From a bacterium (GTDB lineage: Bacteria; Planctomycetota; JACOTG01; JAUIME01): a DNA stretch of 7,711 nt. The notes beneath the pieces are model-generated. The model saw only the letters and a list, made by a program, of their open reading frames with translations, did not search any database and was not told the DNA's origin. Positions 1 through 6,155 of this stretch are shown one piece after another. The stretch spans positions 1-7,711 of the forward strand of contig JAUIME010000226.1 of assembly GCA_030433195.1 (NCBI GenBank), in the 5' to 3' direction. Position numbers and translations under genes: made by a program. The number at the start of each line of letters is the position of its first letter. Positions within the stretch are counted from its first letter, which is position 1.

Positions 1-2127
1 CCGAACGATCCGACGATCTTGTATGCGGGCGGCGTCACGGGCGGCATCTGGAAGTCGACCGACGAGGGCGCGAGTTGGCGCGTGATCGACGACACGTTGC
101 CGAACCTCGCGATCGGTTGTCTCGCGATGGATCCGAACGACTCGAGCATCCTCTACGCGGGGACCGGCGAAGGGATGTTCCCGTCGTCGACCGACTATGC
201 GGGGCGCGGCATCTACAAGTCGACGGACGCCGGCGAGTCGTGGTCGGTGCTGCCCGGAACCGTCACCGGCGTTCCGGCCGGCGCGTTCTCCTACGTGAAC
301 AAGATCCGGATCAGCGCTGCCGACTCGGATCGACTCTACGCCGCCACACGAAGCGGAGTGTGGGTGAGCGCCGACGCGGGTGACACGTGGAACGTATCGC
401 TTCGCAATCCGCGTGTGCTCGGTGGCGGCGGCCCGGCGACGGTGGGCTGTACGGTCGGTTGCACCGATCTCGCGATCCGTCCGGGATCGAATCCCGATCT
501 CTTGTTCGCGGCGTTCGGTAGCTTCGAGGCCGACGGGTTGTATCGTTCGGACGATGCCGGCGCGACGTGGCTCCAGTACGGTGTTCCGGTGAACCAGGGC
601 CGTATGACGCTCGCTTTCGCTCCGAGCCATGCCAACGTGATGTATCTGCTCATGGCCGACAACGGGCTCGGACCGCAGCTCGGACGACTCGTGAGTCTCT
701 TTCGATCGACCGACGGCGGCGCGACGTTCGAGTCACGCCCCGATCCGGCGCACCCGTTCAGCCCGTGGCTGCTGAGTTACGCGGCGATCGCGCTCGGATG
801 CGTCGAAGCCGAGCAGATCTACTCACAGGGGTGGCACGACAACATCGTGCGCGTCGACCCGACCGATCCGGATCGCGTGTGGGTCGGCGGGATCGATCTC
901 TACCGAAGCGACGATGGCGGGCGGACGTTCGGCCTGTCGCACTATTGGTTCTACTCGCGCGTGGCCGAGCCGCCGCCGTTCCAGATGCACGTCGACCAGC
1001 ACGAGGTCGTGTTTCATCCCGACTATGACGGCGTCACGAATCAGGTGATGTACGTCGGCAACGACGGCGGAATCTACCGCACCGACAATGCACGCGCCGC
1101 GACCTCGCAAGAGGAGTGTCCGATCCGTGGGCCCGTCGCGCTCGACGATCCGAGTGTCGGAGCGGCGCCGCAGCTCCGGTGGGAGAACCTCAACAACACG
1201 TACCGCGTGACGCAGTTCTACCACGGCGACGTCGCGCGCGACGGGACGCATCGCTTCATCGGCGGCGCGCAAGACCAGGGCACGAGCCGCGGTGACTCGA
1301 CCGATCCCGATGCCGAGTGGAAGGAGATCTTCGGCGGCGACGGCGGCTACGTGCAGATCGATCCGCAGAATCGCGACACCATCTACGTCGAGACGCAGTT
1401 CTTCCCGCGCATCTACAAGACGACCGACGGCGGCACGACGTGGACTGACGCCAACACCGGCATCACCGACACCGACGGCCTCTTCATCACGCCGTTCGCG
1501 ATGGACCCGTCGCAGCCGACGACGCTGTGGACGGGCGGCAGTCGGCCGTGGCGAACGCAGAACGGCGCTGCTTCGTGGACGCCGGCGGGACCGAACCTGC
1601 CGAGCGCCGCGACGATCTCCGCCATCGCGGTCGCTCCATCGTCGAGCGACATCGTGTACCTCGGCTTCACCAACGGCTACGTCGCCCGCACCACGAACGG
1701 AACGTCGCCGTCGCCCACATGGCAAGTCTTCGCGGGCGCGCTGCCCATCGGCGCGTGGGTCAGCAGCATCGCCGTCGACCCGACCGACGCGAACCTCGCC
1801 TACGCGACCTACTCCACCTTCGGCGCCGCCCACGTCATGCGAACCACCAACGGCGGCCTCACCTGGACGCGCCGCGACACGGGCATTCCCGACATTCCCG
1901 TTCACTGGCTCGCGATCCGCCCCTGCGACCCGACACAGCTCTACGTCGGCACCGAACTCGGCATCTTCGCCAGCGACGATGCCGGCGCGACCTGGCTCCC
2001 GTCCGGCCTCGGCATCCCCAACACGATCGTCGAAGCCCTCGCATTCCCCGACGACGACTCGCTCGTCGCGTTCACGTACGGCCGAAGCGCGCATCGCACC
2101 GAGCTCGCGCCTTGTGGGGTTCGGTGA
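1..2127 (+). CDS. Large Asp-box (BNR/sortilin-like) beta-propeller protein, 5' truncated by window edge
   Basis: The frame is open from base 1 (P-N-D-P-T-I-L-Y-A-G-G), so the gene begins upstream and 708 codons are visible. The TTG at 19 is only an in-frame codon inside a blade, not a credible start. At least ten Asp-box motifs (S/T-x-D-x-G-x-T/S-W/F) recur, for example KSTDEGASW, KSTDAGESW, RSDDAGATW, RSTDGGATF, RSDDGGRTF, KTTDGGTTW, RTTNGGLTW and ASDDAGATW. They alternate with DP-x-DP-x-x-xYAG strands, the signature of sortilin/VPS10-like, sialidase-like and GH74-like propellers. A central GGAQDQGTSRG...GGDGG stretch (about residues 421-450) is typical of large secreted bacterial members. 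The C-terminus ends in the usual closing strand (TYGRSAHRTEL), so the 3' end is intact. Repeat number suggests two propellers. Cysteine pairs (CTVGC) and absence of a visible membrane segment fit an exported protein. I see no catalytic signature, so a binding, scaffold or hydrolase role stays open. It is convergent with the methyltransferase gene. Confidence 0.88.
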   Translation, partial: PNDPTILYAGGVTGGIWKSTDEGASWRVIDDTLPNLAIGCLAMDPNDSSILYAGTGEGMFPSSTDYAGRGIYKSTDAGESWSVLPGTVTGVPAGAFSYVNKIRISAADSDRLYAATRSGVWVSADAGDTWNVSLRNPRVLGGGGPATVGCTVGCTDLAIRPGSNPDLLFAAFGSFEADGLYRSDDAGATWLQYGVPVNQGRMTLAFAPSHANVMYLLMADNGLGPQLGRLVSLFRSTDGGATFESRPDPAHPFSPWLLSYAAIALGCVEAEQIYSQGWHDNIVRVDPTDPDRVWVGGIDLYRSDDGGRTFGLSHYWFYSRVAEPPPFQMHVDQHEVVFHPDYDGVTNQVMYVGNDGGIYRTDNARAATSQEECPIRGPVALDDPSVGAAPQLRWENLNNTYRVTQFYHGDVARDGTHRFIGGAQDQGTSRGDSTDPDAEWKEIFGGDGGYVQIDPQNRDTIYVETQFFPRIYKTTDGGTTWTDANTGITDTDGLFITPFAMDPSQPTTLWTGGSRPWRTQNGAASWTPAGPNLPSAATISAIAVAPSSSDIVYLGFTNGYVARTTNGTSPSPTWQVFAGALPIGAWVSSIAVDPTDANLAYATYSTFGAAHVMRTTNGGLTWTRRDTGIPDIPVHWLAIRPCDPTQLYVGTELGIFASDDAGATWLPSGLGIPNTIVEALAFPDDDSLVAFTYGRSAHRTELAPCGVR

Positions 2128-2131
2128 GGCA

Positions 2132-2151
2132 GGCTCGCTCAATCACGAGCC
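2132..2151. terminator. Short inverted repeat between convergent genes, possible weak bidirectional terminator
   Basis: GGCTCG at 2132-2137 pairs perfectly with CGAGCC at 2146-2151 around an 8-nt loop. It sits 5 nt after the propeller stop codon and covers the stop codon of the opposing methyltransferase gene. The stem is only 6 bp and there is no T-run on either strand. It may be a weak or factor-assisted terminator, or chance. Confidence 0.3.
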
Positions 2152-2915
2152 GCGGTGAGGATCCAACCCGCCCGGCGGTCGAGTGCGATGCGATCTTCGA
2201 TTGTGAGGCCGTCGACGTTCGGGAGCTCGACGGCCGGGTCGAGGACGAGTGCGATGCGACCGGTGCTCGGGAGAATCGAGCGCATGCGTTCGAGGAACAA
2301 GCGGATGCCGACTTCGTCTTCGAGGTCGGAGCCGAGCCAACGCGAGCGGCGGTCGTAGGGCGGGTCGGTCAGCACGAGGTCCGCGGCGTCGATCGGTAGC
2401 GGATCGAGTAGCGCATCGGACTTTGTGATGGAGACCGGTGGGCGTCCGTCGTGCGATCGTGAGGCGAGTATTCGGGCGTCATCGATCACCCGGTCGAGTC
2501 GGGGGCGTTCGGTTCGGGCGCGGCGTTCGACGAGTTCCTCGAGGCGAGCGGCCATTGCTTCTTCGTCATTCAAGATCGCGAGGTTGGCGCGCGTGACGCG
2601 GATTGCCCTCGGGTCGGCGTCGGCGGCGTGCAGCGCTTCGACGAAATCCGCATACTCGAGCTGCAGCGCCGCGATCGAGACGCCGGTTCCGCAGCAGGGA
2701 TCGAACACCGTGACGCGATGTTCCGGCTTCGCGAGGTCGAGGTATCGTTCGAAAAGCATTGCTGCTTGCGCGGGCGCAAGACACGGAACACGGCGCAATC
2801 GCCTCAGGACGCGGCCGGCTTCGAGTCGTGCAAGCGCGTCGCGATCGGCTCGACGAATCTCACCGTCGACGAGTGGCCGATCATCTTTCCGACTGCCTCG
2901 AATCTTGCGCGGCAT
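2139..2915 (-). CDS. AviRa-like SAM-dependent methyltransferase (probable 23S rRNA guanine methyltransferase family)
   Basis: The 258-residue protein has a Rossmann methyltransferase core. Motif I is VFDPCCGTG (70-78), an acidic loop AADADP follows (97-102), then NLAIL (111-115), and the motif IV position reads LTDPPYD (182-188). The order and spacing match what I recall of AviRa, the Streptomyces viridochromogenes enzyme that methylates G2535 of 23S rRNA and confers avilamycin resistance. Shared points are a GRVL segment before the core, DPCCGSG-type motif I, DVDP-type motif II, a long Arg/Glu-rich helical insertion (about 120-152), and D-x-V-x-T-D-x-PY followed by R-x-x-W. AviRa has a D-L-P-Y-type motif where this protein has DPPY, which is also seen in N6-adenine and some guanine-N2 methyltransferases, so the substrate is uncertain. 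Assignment is from memory, not a search. The ATG at 2915 has only a weak GAGAA upstream and overlaps the preceding gene by 35 nt, suggesting translational coupling. It is the last gene of a minus-strand cluster. Confidence 0.75.
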   Translation of the reverse strand: MPRKIRGSRKDDRPLVDGEIRRADRDALARLEAGRVLRRLRRVPCLAPAQAAMLFERYLDLAKPEHRVTVFDPCCGTGVSIAALQLEYADFVEALHAADADPRAIRVTRANLAILNDEEAMAARLEELVERRARTERPRLDRVIDDARILASRSHDGRPPVSITKSDALLDPLPIDAADLVLTDPPYDRRSRWLGSDLEDEVGIRLFLERMRSILPSTGRIALVLDPAVELPNVDGLTIEDRIALDRRAGWILTAARD

Positions 2916-3609
2916 CAGAGTTCTCGCGTATCAGCGCCGATTCCGGGATCTGGCGAACGAGACGCGCGACTTCGCGTGCGTACCCTTGAAGCATCAACGT
3001 CTCGATCTCGCGTATGGGTGTGTAGCACGCGAGGCGTCTGCGATCCACGAGCTTGCGCAGCCGCAAGTCGAAGTCGTCGAGCCAAGGCCTCGAGATCCTC
3101 AATGACGTAATGACGGGTCTTTGTGACGACTCGTTCGCGACGGCCTCGAGATCTTCGGGCTCTACCCAGCGGCAGCGGACGCAGCCATCGCAGTGGTAGC
3201 GTGGCCGTACGAGCTCGACACGGTATCCGAGGTCGTCCGCTTTGCCGGACTGGAGCACGTAGAAGTCGTTCGCACGCAGGACGGAGAACAGCAAGTCATG
3301 GAGCCGCTCGCGTTCGATGCGTAGCGGGTTCGTGATGTAGATCCTGCGCGGGCCATACCGCTCGACGTCGTGCCTTACGGACTCGCCGATTCCGATCTGG
3401 AGTCCAATCTCTTCTTCGAGCCGAGCCAAGAACTCGGTCAGTTCGACGCCGCCGGTAGGCAGGTCGATCTCGACGTGAGGAAGCGTGTCGTGATCCGTAG
3501 GGAGCAGTCGGACGATCCGTTGGTCTTCGACTGCGGGAGCCGACGCGACGAGCGCGATCCCCTGGATCGCGATGCACACCACGAAAGTCAGCAGCGACGT
3601 CTTAGCCAT
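2881..3609 (-). CDS. Exported secretin N-domain-like protein, paralog 2 of tandem pair
   Basis: The protein has 242 residues. I chose the ATG at 3609 (MAKTSLLTF) because a Sec signal peptide follows directly (hydrophobic 5-22, probable cleavage after VASA at 24). An AGG lies 9 nt upstream. The ATG at 3618 would add three residues but has that AGG touching it. The longer frame back to 3894 runs through the neighbouring gene. Residues 46-120 (VEIDLP, VELTEFLARLEEEIGL, then a strand, then LLFSVLRANDFYVL) resemble the STN/N0-type small domain of secretins and TonB receptors. Residues 128-224 (YRVELVRPRY ... CYTPIREIETLMLQGYAREVARLVRQI) resemble a NolW-like secretin N-domain. There is no secretin barrel. 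CxxCxxC occurs at 140-146 and another Cys at 195. It is clearly homologous along its length to the gene starting at 4393, with 40 nt between the two. Function unknown; the domain reading is inference. Confidence 0.72.
   Translation of the reverse strand: MAKTSLLTFVVCIAIQGIALVASAPAVEDQRIVRLLPTDHDTLPHVEIDLPTGGVELTEFLARLEEEIGLQIGIGESVRHDVERYGPRRIYITNPLRIERERLHDLLFSVLRANDFYVLQSGKADDLGYRVELVRPRYHCDGCVRCRWVEPEDLEAVANESSQRPVITSLRISRPWLDDFDLRLRKLVDRRRLACYTPIREIETLMLQGYAREVARLVRQIPESALIRENSDAAQDSRQSER
3413..3446. repeat. Copy A of a conserved 34-nt tract shared by the tandem paralogs
   Basis: It is identical at 32 of 34 positions to 4173-4206, aligned without gaps. It encodes the core of the ELTEFLARLE motif in the downstream paralog. 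Both differences, at 3429 and 3442, are synonymous. It marks the best-preserved part of the duplication. Confidence 0.7.
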
Positions 3610-3648
3610 TCTTGGCATCCTGTTCTGTAGATTGCGGTGATCGTCGGT

Positions 3649-3660
3649 TCTACCGGTAGA
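3649..3660. other. 12-bp perfect palindrome at the end of paralog 1
   Basis: TCTACCGGTAGA is its own reverse complement and overlaps the stop codon of the first paralog. It sits just before the 40-nt gap to the second. It could be a protein-binding site or a processing point, or chance; with no loop it is unlikely to form an RNA hairpin. Confidence 0.3.
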
Positions 3661-4393
3661 GTTGCAGGGGATCGGGCTGCTCGCGCGTTGCCACGCTTTC
3701 GGGGATGCGACGAAGGATGCGTGCGAGCTCTCGCGGATGCCCTCGAAGCTCCAAGAGACCGAACATCGACACGTGGCTGAAGCAGGAAATGCGACCGCGG
3801 TCGACCAGTCTGCGCAAGCGTGGTTCAACGGCGTCGAACCACGACTCCGAGACTTCCCACAACGACGTCGAAGCCGGCCGTGCATCGGTTTCATGCTGGA
3901 AGGACTCCTCGAGGTCGCGCGCGTTCACGTGGCAACGGGGAGGGCTGCCGCATTCGTAGCGGGGTCGCAAGAGTTCGATCAGATACTCGAGCTCGGCGTG
4001 GCGATCGAATTGGATGAGGACGCAGTCGTTCTCGAACAGGACGGACCACAGTATTTTCGGGAGTCGTTCGAGCGTGATCCGGGGTGTGGTGGTCGTGGCG
4101 ACCGTGCGGGGGCCGTACGCCTCGATGTCGCGACGAACCGAGTCGCCGAGCTCGAAGCGAATGCCGGTCTCGTCTTCGAGCCGAGCCAGGAACTCGGTCA
4201 GCTCGATCCCGGATTGCGGGACGAGGACCTCGACGTACGTCTTGCCGTCGTCGCCGGGGACGTAGCGCAAGATGCGGTCGACCCTCTCCGGAAGCTGTGC
4301 GATCGCGACGTCCGATTGCGCGGCCGCGAGGCATATGAGCATGGCTACGACGCAAGCTGCGGCGTGGCGTGGTTCGGTCGAGGTCTTCGTCAT
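3650..4393 (-). CDS. Exported secretin N-domain-like protein, paralog 1 of tandem pair
   Basis: The protein has 247 residues. The start is the ATG at 4393 (MTKTSTEPRH) because a signal peptide follows at once (hydrophobic 11-26, AxA-type cleavage near AIA at 30-32). No good ribosome binding site is visible. The frame stays open upstream to 4591, but that stretch is Arg-rich and would put the signal peptide internally. Residues 53-128 (YVEVLVP, IELTEFLARLEDETGIRF, LPKILWSVLFENDCVLIQF) look like an STN/N0-type domain. Residues 136-230 (EYLIELLRPRYEC ... CFSHVSMFGLLELRGHPRELARILRRI) look NolW-like. Compared with the neighbouring paralog, the blocks ELTEFLARLE, SVR-D-E-YGPR, ELLRPRY, RLR-LVDR and RIPES are shared in the same order. 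Cysteines 148, 154 and 204 match 140, 146 and 195 of that paralog. No barrel or membrane anchor beyond the signal peptide is seen. It is the first gene of the minus-strand cluster. Exact function not recognised. Confidence 0.72.
   Translation of the reverse strand: MTKTSTEPRHAAACVVAMLICLAAAQSDVAIAQLPERVDRILRYVPGDDGKTYVEVLVPQSGIELTEFLARLEDETGIRFELGDSVRRDIEAYGPRTVATTTTPRITLERLPKILWSVLFENDCVLIQFDRHAELEYLIELLRPRYECGSPPRCHVNARDLEESFQHETDARPASTSLWEVSESWFDAVEPRLRRLVDRGRISCFSHVSMFGLLELRGHPRELARILRRIPESVATREQPDPLQLYR
4173..4206. repeat. Copy B of the conserved 34-nt tract shared by the tandem paralogs
   Basis: This is the partner of 3413-3446, with 32 of 34 positions identical. It encodes the ELTEFLARLE core in the first paralog. 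Confidence 0.7.
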
Positions 4394-4497
4394 GCGGGCT
4401 TGGACGACGCAGCGCCACGTTTCTTTCCGGCACGTTGGGCAGTGAGTCGCTGCGGAGGGCTGGACCGCCGCAGGCTTTCGCGAGCGTAAGAAACGCA

Positions 4498-4548
4498 GTC
4501 GTGCTTCGCGTGCAGTAGTTCCACCTCCCCTCGGAAGGCGAGCACGAC
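4498..4548. promoter_or_regulatory. Inverted repeat upstream of paralog 1 (candidate operator or leader hairpin)
   Basis: GTCGTGCT at 4498-4505 pairs perfectly with AGCACGAC at 4541-4548. Pairing continues inward for three more base pairs (CGC/GCG) past a single bulged T. The arms are about 30 nt apart. It lies roughly 105 nt upstream of the minus-strand start codon. It may be an operator-like dyad or a 5' leader stem-loop. Confidence 0.3.
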
Positions 4549-4629
4549 GCAATCCCGTTCCAAGGCTCCTTCCTCCCAAGACGTTACGCACCTCGCGCGA
4601 CGTTCCTGCCCGATTCGACGGCCGAATCC

Positions 4630-4658
4630 TTGCCGCTGCCGCGATCGATCGGCATAGT
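4630..4658 (+). promoter_or_regulatory. Candidate sigma-70-like promoter for the 40-residue-repeat propeller gene
   Basis: TTGCCG (4630-4635) and CATAGT (4653-4658) are separated by exactly 17 nt. Each hexamer matches the consensus at 4 of 6 positions. It would give a leader of about 100 nt before the start codon at 4769. The match is modest and the host sigma factor preference is unknown. Confidence 0.3.
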
Positions 4659-4756
4659 CCTGGTGGAAAGCGAACCGAACGCCCTCGACGGGGTCTCGTA
4701 CTCCGGCACCGTGCGCCGGTACTCGTGCGGTTTCGCTCCGAGGCTCAGGGCTCAGG

Positions 4757-4768
4757 AGGAGGTGATCC
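4757..4768 (+). promoter_or_regulatory. Extended ribosome binding site, 12-nt match to the 16S 3' end
   Basis: AGGAGGTGATCC directly abuts the ATG at 4769 and is the exact complement of the conserved bacterial 16S rRNA 3' end (GGATCACCTCCT). The AGGAGG core is 6 nt from the ATG, a normal spacing. This fixes the start codon of the gene and predicts strong initiation. Confidence 0.85.
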
Positions 4769-6079
4769 ATGCGTTGGACATACATTGCTGTGAGCGTGCT
4801 GGTCGCGCTGTCGCTCGTGTCGGTGATCGGAGTCGTGATGGTGAAGGCGGGTGCCGTGCAGACGCAGGGCCGGATCGCCAAGTTCATCGACGCGAACGGA
4901 GGTCTCGGCAACTCCGACATCCGCGAGAACGATGCGGGAAACGTCGGCATGGGGGTGAATCCGAACTCGGCCTTGAAGCTCCTCGTGAACGGGAGACTTG
5001 GCGTGCGCGGGCAGACGGATGGCGGTCTGGGCGCGCTGGTCGTCAGTCAGGAGGGAAGGGGACCGATCGCTACGTTCCGGACGAACCAGTCGGACGTACG
5101 GCTACGAGTCGATGCGGGGGGAATCGACATCGAGGGGTCGCTCGAGATCGCCGGGCAGGAGGTCATCGATTCGTCGGGTCGGTTTCTCGGAAGCGGCGTT
5201 CAGACCGTGAATCCGCTTCAGATCGCGCTGAAGCGTTGGTATGCGTTCAACGCGTCCGGCTTTCGGAGCAACCTCGCCGGCGGCACGATACTCGGGTTGG
5301 CGTTCGACGGTGAGAACATGTGGGTCGCGAAAGAGAGCGCAAACCAGGTCGAAAAGTTCCGCGCCGCTGACTGCGAGAGCCTGGGTTCGTTCAACGTGGG
5401 GAGCGATCCGGATGACATCGTGTTCGATGGTCAGAACATCTGGGTGTCCAACCTGGCGAGCAGCTCGCTCACGAAGATCCGCTCCTCTGATGGATCGATT
5501 CTCGGGACCTTCGCCGTCGGACCCGTACCGACGGAGATGGCCTATGATGGCACGGCGGTTTGGGTGATCACGTTCTCGAACAGTAGCCTCGACAAGGTTC
5601 GGGTCAGCGATGGTGCGGTCGTGCAGACCGTGGCATTGAGCGGCAATCTTCGCGGCATCGAGTTCGACGGAACCTATCTGTGGGTGACGAACGAAACCTC
5701 GAACACCGTGACCCGTGTGTTGGCTTCGGACGGATCGGTCGTCGACAGCTTCCCAACGGGTGCCGGCCCGTGGGGCGTTCTGTTCGACGGAACGTCGATC
5801 TGGGTGACGAATCAGAGCGATAACACCGTCACCAAGCTTCGCGGGAGCGATGGAGCGACCCTGGGAACGTTCGCGACCGGATCGGTGCCGCGCTCGATCG
5901 GCTTCGACGGTACGTACATCTGGGTCAACAACGCGTTCGGTACTTCGGTGACCCGCCTACGAGCGTCGGATGGCAGCGAGAGCGTGACGTTCGGGCTCGG
6001 CGGAGCCCCGAACGGTGACTTGGCGTTCGACGGCGCGAACATGTGGACCGGTATCAGTACGACGATCGCCAAGATGTAG
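4769..6079 (+). CDS. Membrane-anchored or secreted protein with tail-fibre-like segment and a 40-residue-repeat beta-propeller
   Basis: The protein has 436 residues and its start is set by an extended Shine-Dalgarno. Residues 5-27 are hydrophobic, acting as a signal anchor or signal peptide. Residues 57-80 (GNVGMGVNPNSALKLLVNG) match the V-G-I-G-x-x-x-P-x-x-x-L-x-V-x-G pattern common in tail-fibre-like and other trimeric stalk proteins. A second beta-rich block, about 108-145, precedes the repeats. From about residue 174 to the end there are seven YVTN/NHL-like blades with the motif FDG-x-x-x-WV ... S-x-x-x-x-x-R-x-SDG-x-x-x-x-x-F-x-x-G. The Asp of FDG falls at 180, 220, 260, 300, 340, 380 and 421. 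The last blade is short, so the strand near LQIALKRWYAF (150-160) may close the ring. No enzymatic motif is seen. A role in surface binding or adhesion is inference. It is probably monocistronic: a hairpin follows, then the dehydrogenase. Confidence 0.82.
   Translation: MRWTYIAVSVLVALSLVSVIGVVMVKAGAVQTQGRIAKFIDANGGLGNSDIRENDAGNVGMGVNPNSALKLLVNGRLGVRGQTDGGLGALVVSQEGRGPIATFRTNQSDVRLRVDAGGIDIEGSLEIAGQEVIDSSGRFLGSGVQTVNPLQIALKRWYAFNASGFRSNLAGGTILGLAFDGENMWVAKESANQVEKFRAADCESLGSFNVGSDPDDIVFDGQNIWVSNLASSSLTKIRSSDGSILGTFAVGPVPTEMAYDGTAVWVITFSNSSLDKVRVSDGAVVQTVALSGNLRGIEFDGTYLWVTNETSNTVTRVLASDGSVVDSFPTGAGPWGVLFDGTSIWVTNQSDNTVTKLRGSDGATLGTFATGSVPRSIGFDGTYIWVNNAFGTSVTRLRASDGSESVTFGLGGAPNGDLAFDGANMWTGISTTIAKM
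5288..6076 (+). repeat. Tandem 120-nt coding repeats (propeller blades)
   Basis: Six consecutive intervals of about 40 codons separate the FDG motifs, five of them exactly 120 nt and the last 123 nt. Copies agree in protein (FDG, WVTN, SDG, G-x-x-P at the junction) but have diverged in DNA, so this is an old internal amplification rather than a recent satellite. Confidence 0.8.
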
Positions 6080-6122
6080 CGGCTACCGCGACACGTGGGG
6101 GGCTGGCGCAGGAACGCGTCAC

Positions 6123-6155
6123 CGGGCACCTCGGATTCGAGTTCCGGGGTGCCCG
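6123..6155 (+). terminator. Hairpin downstream of the propeller gene, probable terminator
   Basis: CGGGCACCTCGGA (6123-6135) pairs with TCCGGGGTGCCCG (6143-6155): 12 Watson-Crick pairs plus one G-U wobble around a 7-nt loop. It begins 43 nt after the stop codon and is followed by a moderately T-containing stretch (ATTTCGTTTCG) with no long U-run. Position and stability favour a terminator. Confidence 0.5.

Larger units (their letters stand above)
4394..4768. promoter_or_regulatory. Divergent intergenic region (375 nt) between the minus-strand cluster and the plus-strand propeller gene
   Basis: I find no convincing gene in this stretch. It must carry the promoters of the minus-strand paralog cluster and of the plus-strand 4769 gene. 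Structures seen are an inverted repeat at 4498-4548, a candidate sigma-70-like promoter at 4630-4658, a small inverted repeat CCGGC/GCCGG at 4703-4719, and a tandem 7-mer (GGCTCAG twice, 4742-4755) directly before the ribosome binding site. The open minus-strand frame at 4394-4591 and the plus-strand frame from 4630 look like composition artefacts. Confidence 0.6.

Noticed and set aside
823..2142. Long minus-strand open frame (439 codons) opposite the Asp-box propeller gene
   Set aside because: The plus-strand reading has repeated, recognisable Asp-box motifs. The antisense product is rich in Arg, Val, Ala and Asp without any domain, as expected for the shadow of a GC-rich gene.
3610..3894. 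Upstream extension of paralog 2 by 95 codons
   Set aside because: It runs antisense-free but out of frame through the end of paralog 1, and would bury the signal peptide. The ATG at 3609 explains the protein better.
4394..4591. Upstream extension of paralog 1 by 66 codons, containing a CPTC motif
   Set aside because: It would place the signal peptide inside the protein, is Arg-rich, and has no counterpart in the other paralog. More likely non-coding leader sequence.
4757..4768. Possible remnant of a 16S rRNA 3' end on the minus strand (GGATCACCTCCT)
   Set aside because: Only these 12 bases match and they sit exactly where a Shine-Dalgarno belongs. No flanking rRNA sequence is visible.
4630..5313. 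Plus-strand open frame overlapping the start of the propeller gene in another frame
   Set aside because: The product is Arg/Gly-rich and without domain features. The overlapping frame from 4769 has a strong ribosome binding site, membrane segment and repeats.
5288..6076. 120-nt periodicity as a CRISPR-like or satellite array
   Set aside because: The repeats are coding, diverged at DNA level, and explained by propeller blades.
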